Shown: positions 1 to 7,340, counted from the first letter of the stretch. The stretch is DNA of 10,355 nucleotides from Flavobacteriales bacterium (GCA_024959975.1 JANXFM010000091.1:1-10355); one strand, 5' to 3'. Numbers and translations: made by a program. The notes: generated from the sequence alone by a model not told the origin.

Positions 1-773
1 CCGGCATCCAACCAATCTCCAATGAAGTCAGCAGCAAAAGAAACCACTACATCTGCCTTATCAAAGTGATAGGTAGGAAGTGCTCTTACACCAAAACTTT
101 CTTCATTCGCATCTAACATAGCCGATGCAGAAAGTGCATCGTAAGTTACATGCTTAGCATTGTATTTTGCAGCAAATGCATCAATTACTGCCTTGGTAGA
201 AGGGGAGATAATTGACGAGCTTAAAAGTACCACCTGCTTACCTGCAGCCTTCGCAGCTTTTAAACCTTTTACAATATTTGCATCAACATTCGCCCATGTA
301 GACTCTTCGCCATTGGCAAGAGGAGTTTTTAATCGAGCTGAATCGTACAAGTTTAAAACAGAGGCTTGAACACGAGCGGTGATACCACCTTTATCGCACA
401 AGTCATTTGCCTTTAAAAAGATAGGACGACCTTCACGATTCTTGATTAATAAACTTGCGAAGTCATTACCATCGTAAAAACTTGAAGCATACCAATTTGC
501 CTCACCGGCAATGGTTTCTTCCGGTTTTACTACAAATGGTATCACTTTTTGAATAGGCGCTTCACAGGCAGCTAAAGAAGCTGCTGCAGTACTAAAACCT
601 AAAAACTTTAAGAAATCACGACGCGAAGTTGAAGACTCCGTTAATTTTTGTTCATCACCTAAAAAAGCTTCTGTAGGTAATTTCTCAGCGAATTCTCTTT
701 GTTGGAACTGCTCCAGTTCCGGATTGTTCGCTAATTCACCTAAGCCCTGGAAATATGTTTTCTTTGTAGCCAT
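1..773 (-). CDS. actB: Alternative complex III subunit ActB, Tat-exported molybdopterin-oxidoreductase-like Fe-S protein (N-terminal 257 residues; C-terminus outside window)
   Basis: Subunit of alternative complex III, which oxidises membrane quinol and reduces cytochrome c or a similar carrier on the periplasmic side. The family resembles molybdopterin oxidoreductases joined to a ferredoxin-like Fe-S part; the Fe-S part would lie in the missing C-terminus. Residues 1-50 are the soluble N-terminal extension typical of Bacteroidota members (YFQGLGELANNPEL, EFAEKLP). A twin-arginine signal follows: SRRDFLKFLGF with R51-R52, a short hydrophobic stretch, then LAAC with Cys70, which fits a lipobox. 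After it come IPFVVKPEE (79-87) and NREGRPIFLK (113-122), typical of this family. The ATG at 771-773 has a purine-rich AAAAGGAAAT upstream. The gene lies 21 bases after actA on the same strand, so the two are almost certainly co-transcribed. It is cut by the left window edge. Identity is confident from the signal, the motifs and the neighbour. Confidence 0.9.
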   Translation of the reverse strand, partial: MATKKTYFQGLGELANNPELEQFQQREFAEKLPTEAFLGDEQKLTESSTSRRDFLKFLGFSTAAASLAACEAPIQKVIPFVVKPEETIAGEANWYASSFYDGNDFASLLIKNREGRPIFLKANDLCDKGGITARVQASVLNLYDSARLKTPLANGEESTWANVDANIVKGLKAAKAAGKQVVLLSSSIISPSTKAVIDAFAAKYNAKHVTYDALSASAMLDANEESFGVRALPTYHFDKADVVVSFAADFIGDWLDA

Positions 774-794
774 CTTGATTATTTCCTTTTCTAA

Positions 795-2027
795 TTAGTA
801 GTGACACTTACCACATTCCAGACCACCGATCTTATCAACCGTCAGGTCTTCACCATGATATTTCTCAACCCAATTTTCGTTAAGGTCATGGTAATAAGGA
901 TTGTCTAAATCTACTTTAGTCTCTTTATGACATTCAACACACCAGCCCATTGTTAAAGGAGCATATTGCTCTACAACATCCATCTCTTCGACAGGTCCGT
1001 GACATGTTTGACATTCAACACCTGCAACATCTACGTGCTGAGAGTGATTGAAGTATGCTAAATCAGGAAGATTATGAATACGAACCCATTCAATAGGTTT
1101 TTGCTCATATCCTTCAATGTAAGTTCTTGTTTCCGGGTCAAATCCAATCGCATCGTAAATCTTAGAGATCTCTTCTGTTCCGGTTTGAGTACCGCTATTG
1201 ATGTAGGTATGACAGTTCATACAAACATTCGCAGAAGGAACTCCTGAAGTTTTACTATGACGTGCTCCAGAGTGACAGTAGTTACAGTCAATTCCGTTTT
1301 CTCCGGCATGAATCTTATGCGAGAATGCGATAGGTTGTTCTGGTTGATAGCCTTGCTGAACACCTACGGTCAACAAACCGTCCCAGGTTGCTCCTAAGCC
1401 ATACAGAAGTACAAAAACACAGAATAAGGCAATAACAATAGGAGTGGCTTTTAACCAAATAAGAGCACTTTGAAGAAGTGTTCTTGTCTCATCACCTTTT
1501 AGTTCTTTTAGTACGTTTTTAATTCTTGCTAAAACAACAGTGAATAAGAGTAAAGCAATTAAAACAACAATTAAAATAGTTGTCGAATCTGAAGAAGATG
1601 AACCACCATCAGCCCCAGCGCCTGCAACATCAACAACTACCTCGGCAGGTCCTTCTTCGATGTATGCTAAAAGATTCGCTAAATCATCATCAGAAAAATG
1701 AGGGAAAGCCGACATGGCAGTTTTGTTGTACTTCTCAAAAACAGCAATGGCATCTTCATCTCCACTTGCAATAAGCTCAGACGAATTTCGAATCCACGAA
1801 TACAACCATTCTGTTGAATGTTCTTCAAGAATATGACCGTCCAAACCAGGTCCGATCAACTTTTTACTTTCAGGCCCTAAATAGTGACATGATGCACAAT
1901 TGCTTGAAAATAAACTCTCACCAAGTTCTACACTCTGTGCAAAACCAACATGAATTGTTGTGATAAATAGTAAAGCAAAAAGATTTAGAATCTTCCTGCT
2001 GAATGACTTACAATTTTGACTTGTCAT
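795..2027 (-). CDS. actA: Alternative complex III subunit ActA: monohaem cytochrome c domain joined to a pentahaem cytochrome domain
   Basis: Carries electrons out of alternative complex III. The 410-residue protein has six CXXCH haem-c sites: CASCH 44-48, CNYCH 248-252, CMNCH 269-273, CQTCH 339-343, CVECH 363-367 and CGKCH 405-409, the last one residue from the end. A signal peptide covers about 1-30 (hydrophobic 14-24, likely cut after GFA). Residues 31-125 form a class-I-like cytochrome c domain; Met105 in AMSAFPHF is the likely sixth ligand of its haem. A Gly/Ser/Ala-rich linker (131-149) leads to a membrane helix at 150-168, then a second helix at about 194-212. The two helices would return the C-terminal five-haem part (230-410) to the periplasm. 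The ATG at 2025-2027 is preceded by AGAAAGAG. It is the first gene visible of the act operon, followed by actB. The haem count equals the total described for the Flavobacterium alternative complex III, but the split between subunits can vary. Confidence 0.92.
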   Translation of the reverse strand: MTSQNCKSFSRKILNLFALLFITTIHVGFAQSVELGESLFSSNCASCHYLGPESKKLIGPGLDGHILEEHSTEWLYSWIRNSSELIASGDEDAIAVFEKYNKTAMSAFPHFSDDDLANLLAYIEEGPAEVVVDVAGAGADGGSSSSDSTTILIVVLIALLLFTVVLARIKNVLKELKGDETRTLLQSALIWLKATPIVIALFCVFVLLYGLGATWDGLLTVGVQQGYQPEQPIAFSHKIHAGENGIDCNYCHSGARHSKTSGVPSANVCMNCHTYINSGTQTGTEEISKIYDAIGFDPETRTYIEGYEQKPIEWVRIHNLPDLAYFNHSQHVDVAGVECQTCHGPVEEMDVVEQYAPLTMGWCVECHKETKVDLDNPYYHDLNENWVEKYHGEDLTVDKIGGLECGKCHY

Positions 2028-2073
2028 AATGATATGCTCTTTCTAACATTTAAGTAGCCTGGTTTTCTCGACG

Positions 2074-2081
2074 CAAAAATA
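2074..2081 (-). promoter_or_regulatory. Possible -7 element of the actA promoter
   Basis: Read on the minus strand this is TATTTTTG, a full match to the Bacteroidota -7 consensus TAnnTTTG. It would start a transcript near 2068 with a leader of about 40 bases before actA. I found no TTG at the expected -33 distance, so support is the -7 match and its position only. Confidence 0.35.
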
Positions 2082-2174
2082 AGACATTACTATTTTAGCT
2101 AATAATAGATAGAGATAAATTCAGTAGTTTATATTCATTCTAAATTATGGTGATTTAACTTGTGAGTTTTTAAT

Positions 2175-2182
2175 TACATTTG
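2175..2182 (+). promoter_or_regulatory. Possible -7 element of the SPOR-protein gene
   Basis: TACATTTG matches the Bacteroidota -7 consensus TAnnTTTG and would place the transcript start close to 2188, about ten bases before the ATG at 2198. A TTG at 2160-2162 is too near (12 bases) to be a normal -33 element. If this promoter is real, a TTG start at 2180 is excluded, because that codon lies inside the promoter. Confidence 0.35.
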
Positions 2183-2197
2183 TTCAAAATAAAAAGG

Positions 2198-2629
2198 ATG
2201 AACATCAAACACATATTAAGCTGCGTTTTTGCAATTTCCATTGGGGCTTTTGCTCAAAACTCTGACACTAAATGGGATTACGACGAAGGTGCTGACACAG
2301 GGTCAAAAAAGGCAGAATTGACATTCATTAATACGAACCGTATTGAGGATTTGTTGGACAAGAAAAAAAGAATGAACACCAATACAGTAAAAGCATTTAG
2401 AATTCAAATCTACTCCGGCAACAGAAGTGGCTCTACTGAAGCTAAAAATCGCTTTAATAAATTGTATCCCCAAGTACGCATAGAAACTTCATATGAGCAA
2501 CCCTATTTCAAAACAAAAGTAGATGCTTTCAGGGTTCGTTTAGAAGCTGAACGAACTCTAAAGGATTATAAAAAACACTTCAAAAATGCATTTATCTTTG
2601 AAGAGACCATTGCAATTGACAAATTGTAA
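2198..2629 (+). CDS. Small exported SPOR-domain protein
   Basis: SPOR domains bind peptidoglycan, especially strands stripped of stem peptides; the exact role of this protein is unknown. From the ATG at 2198 the protein has 143 residues. A Sec signal peptide covers 1-19 (MNIKHILSCVFAISIGAFA, cut before Gln20). A polar stretch of about 45 residues follows, then a SPOR-like domain at about 67-139: it opens with FRIQIYSGNRSGSTEAKNRF, has QPYFKTKVDAFRVRLEAE in the middle, and ends near the C-terminus. The order matches the RIQI-sG...YEqPyFKvkvGdFR pattern common in Bacteroidota SPOR proteins. A TTG six codons upstream (2180) is in frame, but it would put charged residues before the signal and lies in a likely promoter, so I prefer the ATG. 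AAAAAGG touches the ATG, too close for a normal ribosome site. The gene stands alone and converges on infB with a shared terminator. Confidence 0.8.
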   Translation: MNIKHILSCVFAISIGAFAQNSDTKWDYDEGADTGSKKAELTFINTNRIEDLLDKKKRMNTNTVKAFRIQIYSGNRSGSTEAKNRFNKLYPQVRIETSYEQPYFKTKVDAFRVRLEAERTLKDYKKHFKNAFIFEETIAIDKL

Positions 2630-2642
2630 CTGTTTAGAAAAC

Positions 2643-2674
2643 AAAAAAACCTCCGCAAATGCGGAGGTTTTTTT
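2643..2674. terminator. Two-way intrinsic terminator between the SPOR gene and infB
   Basis: A perfect 7-bp stem CCTCCGC/GCGGAGG (2650-2656 and 2661-2667) with loop AAAT is flanked by seven A on the left and seven T on the right. It can therefore stop transcription from both sides: the SPOR gene on the plus strand and infB on the minus strand. It sits 13 bases after the SPOR stop and 20 bases past the infB stop. Confidence 0.93.
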
Positions 2675-2694
2675 GTTTTATCAGATTCTCAATA

Positions 2695-5520
2695 CTAAAG
2701 AGTCCTTTTCACTTCTACCTGCTCATAACCTTCAATAATATCACCAATCTTAATATCGTTGAATTTCTCAATATTCAGACCACATTCATAACCCTTGGTC
2801 ACTTCTTTCACATCGTCCTTAAATCGTTTTAACGAGCCTAAGCCACCCGTATAAACAACTACACCATCCCGAATAAGGCGTACATCTGTATTTCGGCTAA
2901 GCTTCCCATCCAGAACGTAACAACCGGCAATCGTACCAACTTTAGACACTTTAAAGGTTTCACGCACTTCAATATTACAAACAATCTCTTCTTTGGTATC
3001 CGGCGACAACATGCCTTCCATCGCTTCCTTAACCTCGTTGATCGCATCATAGATAATAGAATACAAACGAATATCAATTTGCTCTTTCTCTGCCAACTTA
3101 CGTGCAGAAGTTGAAGGACGCACCTGGAAACCAATTACGATCGCATCAGAGGCCGTCGCTAATAAAATATCAGATTCGGAAATTTGACCCACAGCCTTAT
3201 GAATAATATTTACCTGTATTGAATCTGTAGATAATTTCTGTAATGAATCAGAAAGTGCTTCAATAGATCCATCCACATCACCTTTCAGGATAACATTCAA
3301 CTCTTTGAAATCACCAAGAGCCAAACGTCTACCAATTTCATCAAGTGTAAGATGTTTTTGAGTTCTAATGCTCTGCTCTCTTTGGAGTTGAGTACGTTTT
3401 AAAGCAATTGCTTTTGCTTCGCGCTCATCGGTCATAACATTAAAATTATCTCCTGCCTGAGGTGCTCCACTTAAACCAAGAATACTTACTGGTGCAGAAG
3501 GTCCTGCAGTTTCAACATTATGACCACGTTCGTTAAACATAGCCTTTACCTTACCCGTGTAATGACCGGCTAATAAAAAGTCTCCTACAGATAATGTTCC
3601 TGCCTGTACTAACATGGTAGTTACAAAACCTTTACCTTTATCTAAAGATGCTTCAATAATAGAACCAAGGGCTGATTTATCAGGATTTGCTTTTAAGTCT
3701 AACATCTCTGCTTCCAACATTACTTTTTCAAGTAAGTCTTCCACTCCCTGACCATTTTTAGCCGAAACATCATGCGATTGGAATTTACCACCCCAGTCTT
3801 CAACTAATAAGTCCATCGCCGCCAACTGCTCCTTAATTTTATCCGGATTCGCATTTGGCTTATCAATTTTATTAATCGCAAATAAGATTGGTACTTCAGC
3901 AGCCTGAGCATGAGAAATAGCTTCTTTCGTTTGAGGCATGATCTCATCATCGGCAGCAATTACAATAATTGCAATATCTGTAACCTGAGCACCACGTGCA
4001 CGCATTGCCGTAAAGGCCTCATGCCCCGGAGTATCAATGAATGTTATACGTTTTCCGCTTTTCAACTCTACTTCATAAGCCCCAATATGCTGAGTAATAC
4101 CTCCGGCTTCACCGGCAATTACATTGGCATGACGCACATAATCCAATAACGATGTTTTACCATGATCTACGTGTCCCATAACGGTAACGATTGGAGATCG
4201 GGCAATTAAATCCTCCGGATTATCTTCATCTTCTACAATAGACTCCTGAACTTCTGCACTTACAAATTCTACCTCATAACCAAATTCATCTGCAACAATG
4301 GTCAATGTTTCAGCATCTAAACGCTGGTTCATCGTTACCATGATACCCAACATCATACACGATGAGATAATTTGAGTAACCTGAACATCCATCATCGTAG
4401 CAAGCTCATTAACAGTAACAAACTCCGTTACTTTAACAATCTTACTTGCCTCATCGGCAAGCATTTGGTCTTTGACATCCTGCTCACGTCTCTCATCACG
4501 TTTCGATCGTCTGTGCTTGGCTCCCTTAGATTTACCTTTACCTGTAAGTTTATCTAGAGTCTCTGCAATTTTCTTTTGGATTTCCTCTTCAGTAGGTTCA
4601 ACCTTGGCTACTTTAGGCTTACGACCTTTATTCGCACCTCTGTTTCCTCCACCTCTTTGGTTCGGACGGGCAGGTTTTCCTGCAGCCGGACCTTGATTAA
4701 TCCTTTTTCTTTTCTTTTTATTATCCTTATTTCCTGAAGGATTGCTAGAAGACGCTACTTTCTTCTTCTTAGGCTTCGCAAATTGAGCTAAATCAATTAC
4801 CTGTCCTGTTAATTTTGGTCCGGAAAGCACCTTAGACTTAGCTCTCAGTACTTCATCTTTCTTCTCTAAAGGCTTTTCTTCCTTTTTTACTTCAGGTCTG
4901 TTAAGTTTTTCAACTTTTATTTGAGTGACTTTTTCTGCCTTTATCGGCTTATTCACATCAATTTTCCCTACTTGCTTCGGTCCTGATACCGATAAAGCGC
5001 CTTTTGCTTTAACAACCTCTTTCTTCTTTGCAACAGGCTTTTCTTTTTCTATCTTAGGCTTAGTTGCTTTTGGTGCTTCCTTTATGGCAGTCTCTTTTTG
5101 AGGCTTTGCTTCTATCGCCTTGGCATCCGGAGTCGTTGTTTCGGTTGCAGTTTCAACAACTTCTTTAGCCGGCGCTTCTTCTTTAGATTCTGATTTGGAC
5201 TTTGATTGCACATCAATTTTACCGACCATTTTAGGCCCGGAAAAATCTGCTTTCGCCTTTATCACTTCATCTTTTTGCTGTGATTTCTTCGCAACGGAAG
5301 CTTTTATGGCCTCTTTCTCTTCGCGACGAGCTATAGCTACTTCAGCTGAACGTTTGTGCTGCTCAACATCAGCAATAAAATGCTGCTTCAATATCTCATA
5401 AGCATCCGGAGTAATCTTGGTGTTAGGACGACCATCGATTTCCACCCCCTTAGAGGCTAAATGGTCTACGATATTCGCAATACCAACATTTAATTCTTTT
5501 GCAACCTTACTTAATCTCAT
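2695..5520 (-). CDS. infB: Translation initiation factor IF-2
   Basis: GTPase that brings initiator fMet-tRNA to the 30S subunit and promotes 50S joining. The 941 residues show an N-terminal IF2_N domain (1-50), a long Lys/Glu/Ala-rich linker (about 55-350) with very basic patches (250-345), a second IF2_N-like segment (362-420), and the G domain (441-610) with GHVDHGKT 449-456, GGITQHIG 473-480, DTPGHE 496-501, NKID 550-553 and SAK 586-588. Domain II follows, then domain III with GDVDGSIEAL (748-757), and the fMet-tRNA-binding C-terminal domain with GYECGLNIEKF (910-920). All GTPase motifs are intact. A motif SGPK..GKID occurs three times in the linker (94, 179, 233). The ATG at 5518-5520 lies 48 bases after nusA with no clear Shine-Dalgarno site, common in this phylum. 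It is the last gene of rimP-nusA-infB and ends at a strong terminator. Confidence 0.98.
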   Translation of the reverse strand: MRLSKVAKELNVGIANIVDHLASKGVEIDGRPNTKITPDAYEILKQHFIADVEQHKRSAEVAIARREEKEAIKASVAKKSQQKDEVIKAKADFSGPKMVGKIDVQSKSKSESKEEAPAKEVVETATETTTPDAKAIEAKPQKETAIKEAPKATKPKIEKEKPVAKKKEVVKAKGALSVSGPKQVGKIDVNKPIKAEKVTQIKVEKLNRPEVKKEEKPLEKKDEVLRAKSKVLSGPKLTGQVIDLAQFAKPKKKKVASSSNPSGNKDNKKKRKRINQGPAAGKPARPNQRGGGNRGANKGRKPKVAKVEPTEEEIQKKIAETLDKLTGKGKSKGAKHRRSKRDERREQDVKDQMLADEASKIVKVTEFVTVNELATMMDVQVTQIISSCMMLGIMVTMNQRLDAETLTIVADEFGYEVEFVSAEVQESIVEDEDNPEDLIARSPIVTVMGHVDHGKTSLLDYVRHANVIAGEAGGITQHIGAYEVELKSGKRITFIDTPGHEAFTAMRARGAQVTDIAIIVIAADDEIMPQTKEAISHAQAAEVPILFAINKIDKPNANPDKIKEQLAAMDLLVEDWGGKFQSHDVSAKNGQGVEDLLEKVMLEAEMLDLKANPDKSALGSIIEASLDKGKGFVTTMLVQAGTLSVGDFLLAGHYTGKVKAMFNERGHNVETAGPSAPVSILGLSGAPQAGDNFNVMTDEREAKAIALKRTQLQREQSIRTQKHLTLDEIGRRLALGDFKELNVILKGDVDGSIEALSDSLQKLSTDSIQVNIIHKAVGQISESDILLATASDAIVIGFQVRPSTSARKLAEKEQIDIRLYSIIYDAINEVKEAMEGMLSPDTKEEIVCNIEVRETFKVSKVGTIAGCYVLDGKLSRNTDVRLIRDGVVVYTGGLGSLKRFKDDVKEVTKGYECGLNIEKFNDIKIGDIIEGYEQVEVKRTL

Positions 5521-5568
5521 GCTTGCTAATTATCTTGTAGCGATTTGTTTTTTACGACTCTAACCAGA

Positions 5569-6804
5569 TTAATCTTCAAATTCAGATTTTAACACAGCTT
5601 GAATCTCTTTGATCGTTTCTTCTTCCAAATCTGTACGCTTCACCAATTCAGCAGCCGAAAGCTCTAAAACGGACTTTGCAGTATCACAACCAATATTTTT
5701 TAACTCGTCGAGAATCCAACCATCAATTTCATCAACAAATTCTGTTAATGCAACATCTTCTGAATCATCCACATCTCTGTACACATCAATTTCATAACCT
5801 GAAATAGCACCTGCCAGACGAATATTACTACCACCTCTACCAATGGCTAAAGATACCTGATCAGGCTTTAAGAAAACTTCTGCTCGATTATTATCCTCAT
5901 CAATTGTGATTGAAGATACTTTTGCAGGACTTAAAGCTCTTGTAATAAATAATGATGTGTTACTTGTATAGTTGATCACATCAATATTTTCATTCCCCAG
6001 TTCTCTTACAATTCCGTGAATACGCGATCCTTTCATCCCTACGCAGGCTCCAACAGGATCAATGCGCTCGTCATAAGACTCAACAGCCACTTTGGCTTTT
6101 TCACCGGGAATGCGTTCTACACGCTTCACGATGATCAGGCCATCCGCAACCTCAGGAATTTCCTGCTCAAACAAACGTTCAAGAAATTTTGGTGAAGTAC
6201 GCGATAATACAATACGCGGCTTCATCCCTTTTAATTGCACTTCTTTTACAACTCCTCTGATCGTATCTCCTTTTCTAAAGAAATCCGAACGAATTTGTTG
6301 ATCCTTAGGAAGGATTACTTCATTATCCATGTCATCGATTATGATAACTTCTCTATTTCGGATATGGTGAACCTCTCCTGAGATAATATCGCCTACCAAC
6401 TCTTTATATCTGTTATAAAGATCTGTATTATCATGTTCTTGAATACGGCTAATTAAGTTTTGACGTAGCGACAAAATTGCACGACGACCAAAATCAATTA
6501 AGTGTACTTCTTCAGACACTTCTTCTCCTACTTCAAAATCCGGTTCAATTTTAACGGCGTCAGAATAAGCGATTTCCGCATTTTCTTCTTCTACCTCATC
6601 GTCTTTAACTACGATGCGATTTCTCCAAATTTCTAAATCTCCTTTATCAGGATTTACGATAATATCAAAGTTATCATCAGAACCATATTTTTTGATAATC
6701 ATGTTTCTGAAAACATCTTCAATAATACCCATTAAAGTTACACGGTCGATATTTTTATCGTCCTTAAACTCTGCAAATGAATCTATAAGAGCTAAATTCT
6801 CCAT
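5569..6804 (-). CDS. nusA: Transcription termination/antitermination factor NusA
   Basis: Binds RNA polymerase and nascent RNA, controlling pausing, intrinsic and Rho-dependent termination, and rRNA antitermination. Of 411 residues, 1-125 are the RNA-polymerase-binding NusA N-domain. An S1 domain lies at about 135-200 (GDIISGEVHHIRN ... GDTIRGVVKEV). KH1 contains DPVGACVGMKGSRI (249-262) and KH2 contains LAIGRGGSNIRLA (319-331); both keep the expected glycine loops. Residues 355-411 form a short helical C-terminus with ELSAAELVKRTDLEEETI, which looks helix-hairpin-helix-like. There is no long acidic repeat extension like that of gamma-proteobacteria; the length is normal for Bacteroidota. The ATG at 6802-6804 is preceded by GAGGTGAA, one of the few clear Shine-Dalgarno sites here, inside the 10-base gap after rimP. 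This implies close coupling with rimP. Confidence 0.97.
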   Translation of the reverse strand: MENLALIDSFAEFKDDKNIDRVTLMGIIEDVFRNMIIKKYGSDDNFDIIVNPDKGDLEIWRNRIVVKDDEVEEENAEIAYSDAVKIEPDFEVGEEVSEEVHLIDFGRRAILSLRQNLISRIQEHDNTDLYNRYKELVGDIISGEVHHIRNREVIIIDDMDNEVILPKDQQIRSDFFRKGDTIRGVVKEVQLKGMKPRIVLSRTSPKFLERLFEQEIPEVADGLIIVKRVERIPGEKAKVAVESYDERIDPVGACVGMKGSRIHGIVRELGNENIDVINYTSNTSLFITRALSPAKVSSITIDEDNNRAEVFLKPDQVSLAIGRGGSNIRLAGAISGYEIDVYRDVDDSEDVALTEFVDEIDGWILDELKNIGCDTAKSVLELSAAELVKRTDLEEETIKEIQAVLKSEFED

Positions 6805-6814
6805 TTCACCTCAC

Positions 6815-7270
6815 TTAAAATGTGATTAACACTACTGTTTGTTTTATATCTCGATATTCGATTGAGCGTTTATTCACAACCGTAATCTTTCCTTTGCCCG
6901 TAGGCTTTTTTTCTCTTGATTTCCACTCAAGTTCAACCATCTGATTATCGGCAGCGACCATTTTAGCCTCAATAATCTCACCTTCATTTAAGGTAACCTT
7001 TACCTTACGACCTACATTTTTCTTGTACTGACGCAAAACCAACGGCTCTCCAATTCCAGCAGAAGCTACCGTTAATGAGAAGTCTTCTTCTTCTCTATCG
7101 AGGTTAAACTCAATGGCACGACTTACCGTTTTACAATCGGCTAAAGTAAGCCCGGAATCACTGTCTAAAAGTACATTGATCTCGTTGCCTGAACTTACCG
7201 TCAACTTCACAAGGAAGATGCTAGTCCCTTCAATCCCTTCCGCTATCAATTGCTCAACTTTCTCCTTCAA
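6815..7270 (-). CDS. rimP: Ribosome maturation factor RimP
   Basis: Assists 30S subunit assembly. The 151 residues fit the family: an N-terminal alpha/beta domain with the conserved SGLTLADCKTVSRAIEFNLD (39-58) and FSLTVASAGIGEPL (64-77, in place of the usual VSSPG..xPL), then a C-terminal SH3-like beta domain from about 86 (VGRKVKVTLNEGEIIEAKMV). The start appears to be TTG at 7268-7270: no ATG or GTG is available in frame upstream before the TGA stop, and the peptide from TTG (MKEKVEQLIAEGI) is a normal RimP N-terminus. No Shine-Dalgarno lies at the right distance; an AGGAGG exists upstream but is buried in a hairpin. It is first in the rimP-nusA-infB operon. The weak start codon and the leader hairpin suggest low or controlled expression (inference). 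Confidence 0.93.
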   Translation of the reverse strand: MKEKVEQLIAEGIEGTSIFLVKLTVSSGNEINVLLDSDSGLTLADCKTVSRAIEFNLDREEEDFSLTVASAGIGEPLVLRQYKKNVGRKVKVTLNEGEIIEAKMVAADNQMVELEWKSREKKPTGKGKITVVNKRSIEYRDIKQTVVLITF

Positions 7271-7274
7271 TATC

Positions 7275-7322
7275 TTAAGTATAAAAAGAGGGGACTTTCC
7301 GTCCCCTCCTATCTTTCACCAT
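7275..7322 (-). other. Possible leader peptide ORF upstream of rimP
   Basis: An ATG at 7320-7322 opens a 15-codon frame (MVKDRRGRKVPSFYT) ending in TAA at 7275-7277, four bases before the rimP TTG. It starts within a few bases of the transcript start predicted from the -7 element and spans the whole terminator-like hairpin. Such a short frame can occur by chance; there is no direct evidence that it is translated. Confidence 0.2.
7281..7308 (-). terminator. Terminator-like hairpin in the rimP leader (possible attenuator)
   Basis: On the minus strand an 8-bp GC-rich stem, GAGGGGAC/GTCCCCTC (arms 7301-7308 and 7288-7295; loop GGAAA), is followed directly by TTTTTAT. This has the form of an intrinsic terminator read toward rimP, and it ends about ten bases before the rimP start codon. 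On the plus strand the flank is not a T run, so it works in one direction only. It lies downstream of the likely rimP promoter. It could therefore be an attenuator for rimP-nusA-infB, or a barrier to read-through from upstream. Confidence 0.6.
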
Positions 7323-7332
7323 AAATACAGTG

Positions 7333-7340
7333 CAAATATA
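7333..7340 (-). promoter_or_regulatory. rimP: Likely -7 element of the rimP-nusA-infB promoter
   Basis: Read on the minus strand this is TATATTTG, a full match to the Bacteroidota consensus TAnnTTTG. Transcription would begin near 7327, giving a leader of about 57 bases that contains the hairpin at 7281-7308. A -33 TTG at normal spacing is missing (TTCG lies 22 bases upstream; the nearest TTG is 29 bases upstream), so strength is uncertain. Confidence 0.5.

Noticed and set aside
2180..2197. TTG as the start of the SPOR gene
   Set aside because: It would add a charged six-residue tail before a normal signal peptide and overlaps a -7 promoter match.
2216..2227. Cys9 of the SPOR protein as a lipoprotein cysteine
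   Set aside because: ILSC has Leu in the wrong lipobox position and Cys9 lies too near the N-terminus; the AFA-Q site gives a normal signal peptidase I cut.
2859..3134. A 91-codon minus-strand frame inside infB in another phase
   Set aside because: Shadow of the conserved IF-2 C-terminal domains, with Cys/Arg-rich translation and no independent support.
5120..5401. A 93-codon plus-strand frame antisense to infB
   Set aside because: It lies entirely opposite the low-complexity linker of infB; its Ser/Phe-rich translation is what the reverse of Lys/Glu/Ala codons gives. No ribosome site or family match is seen.
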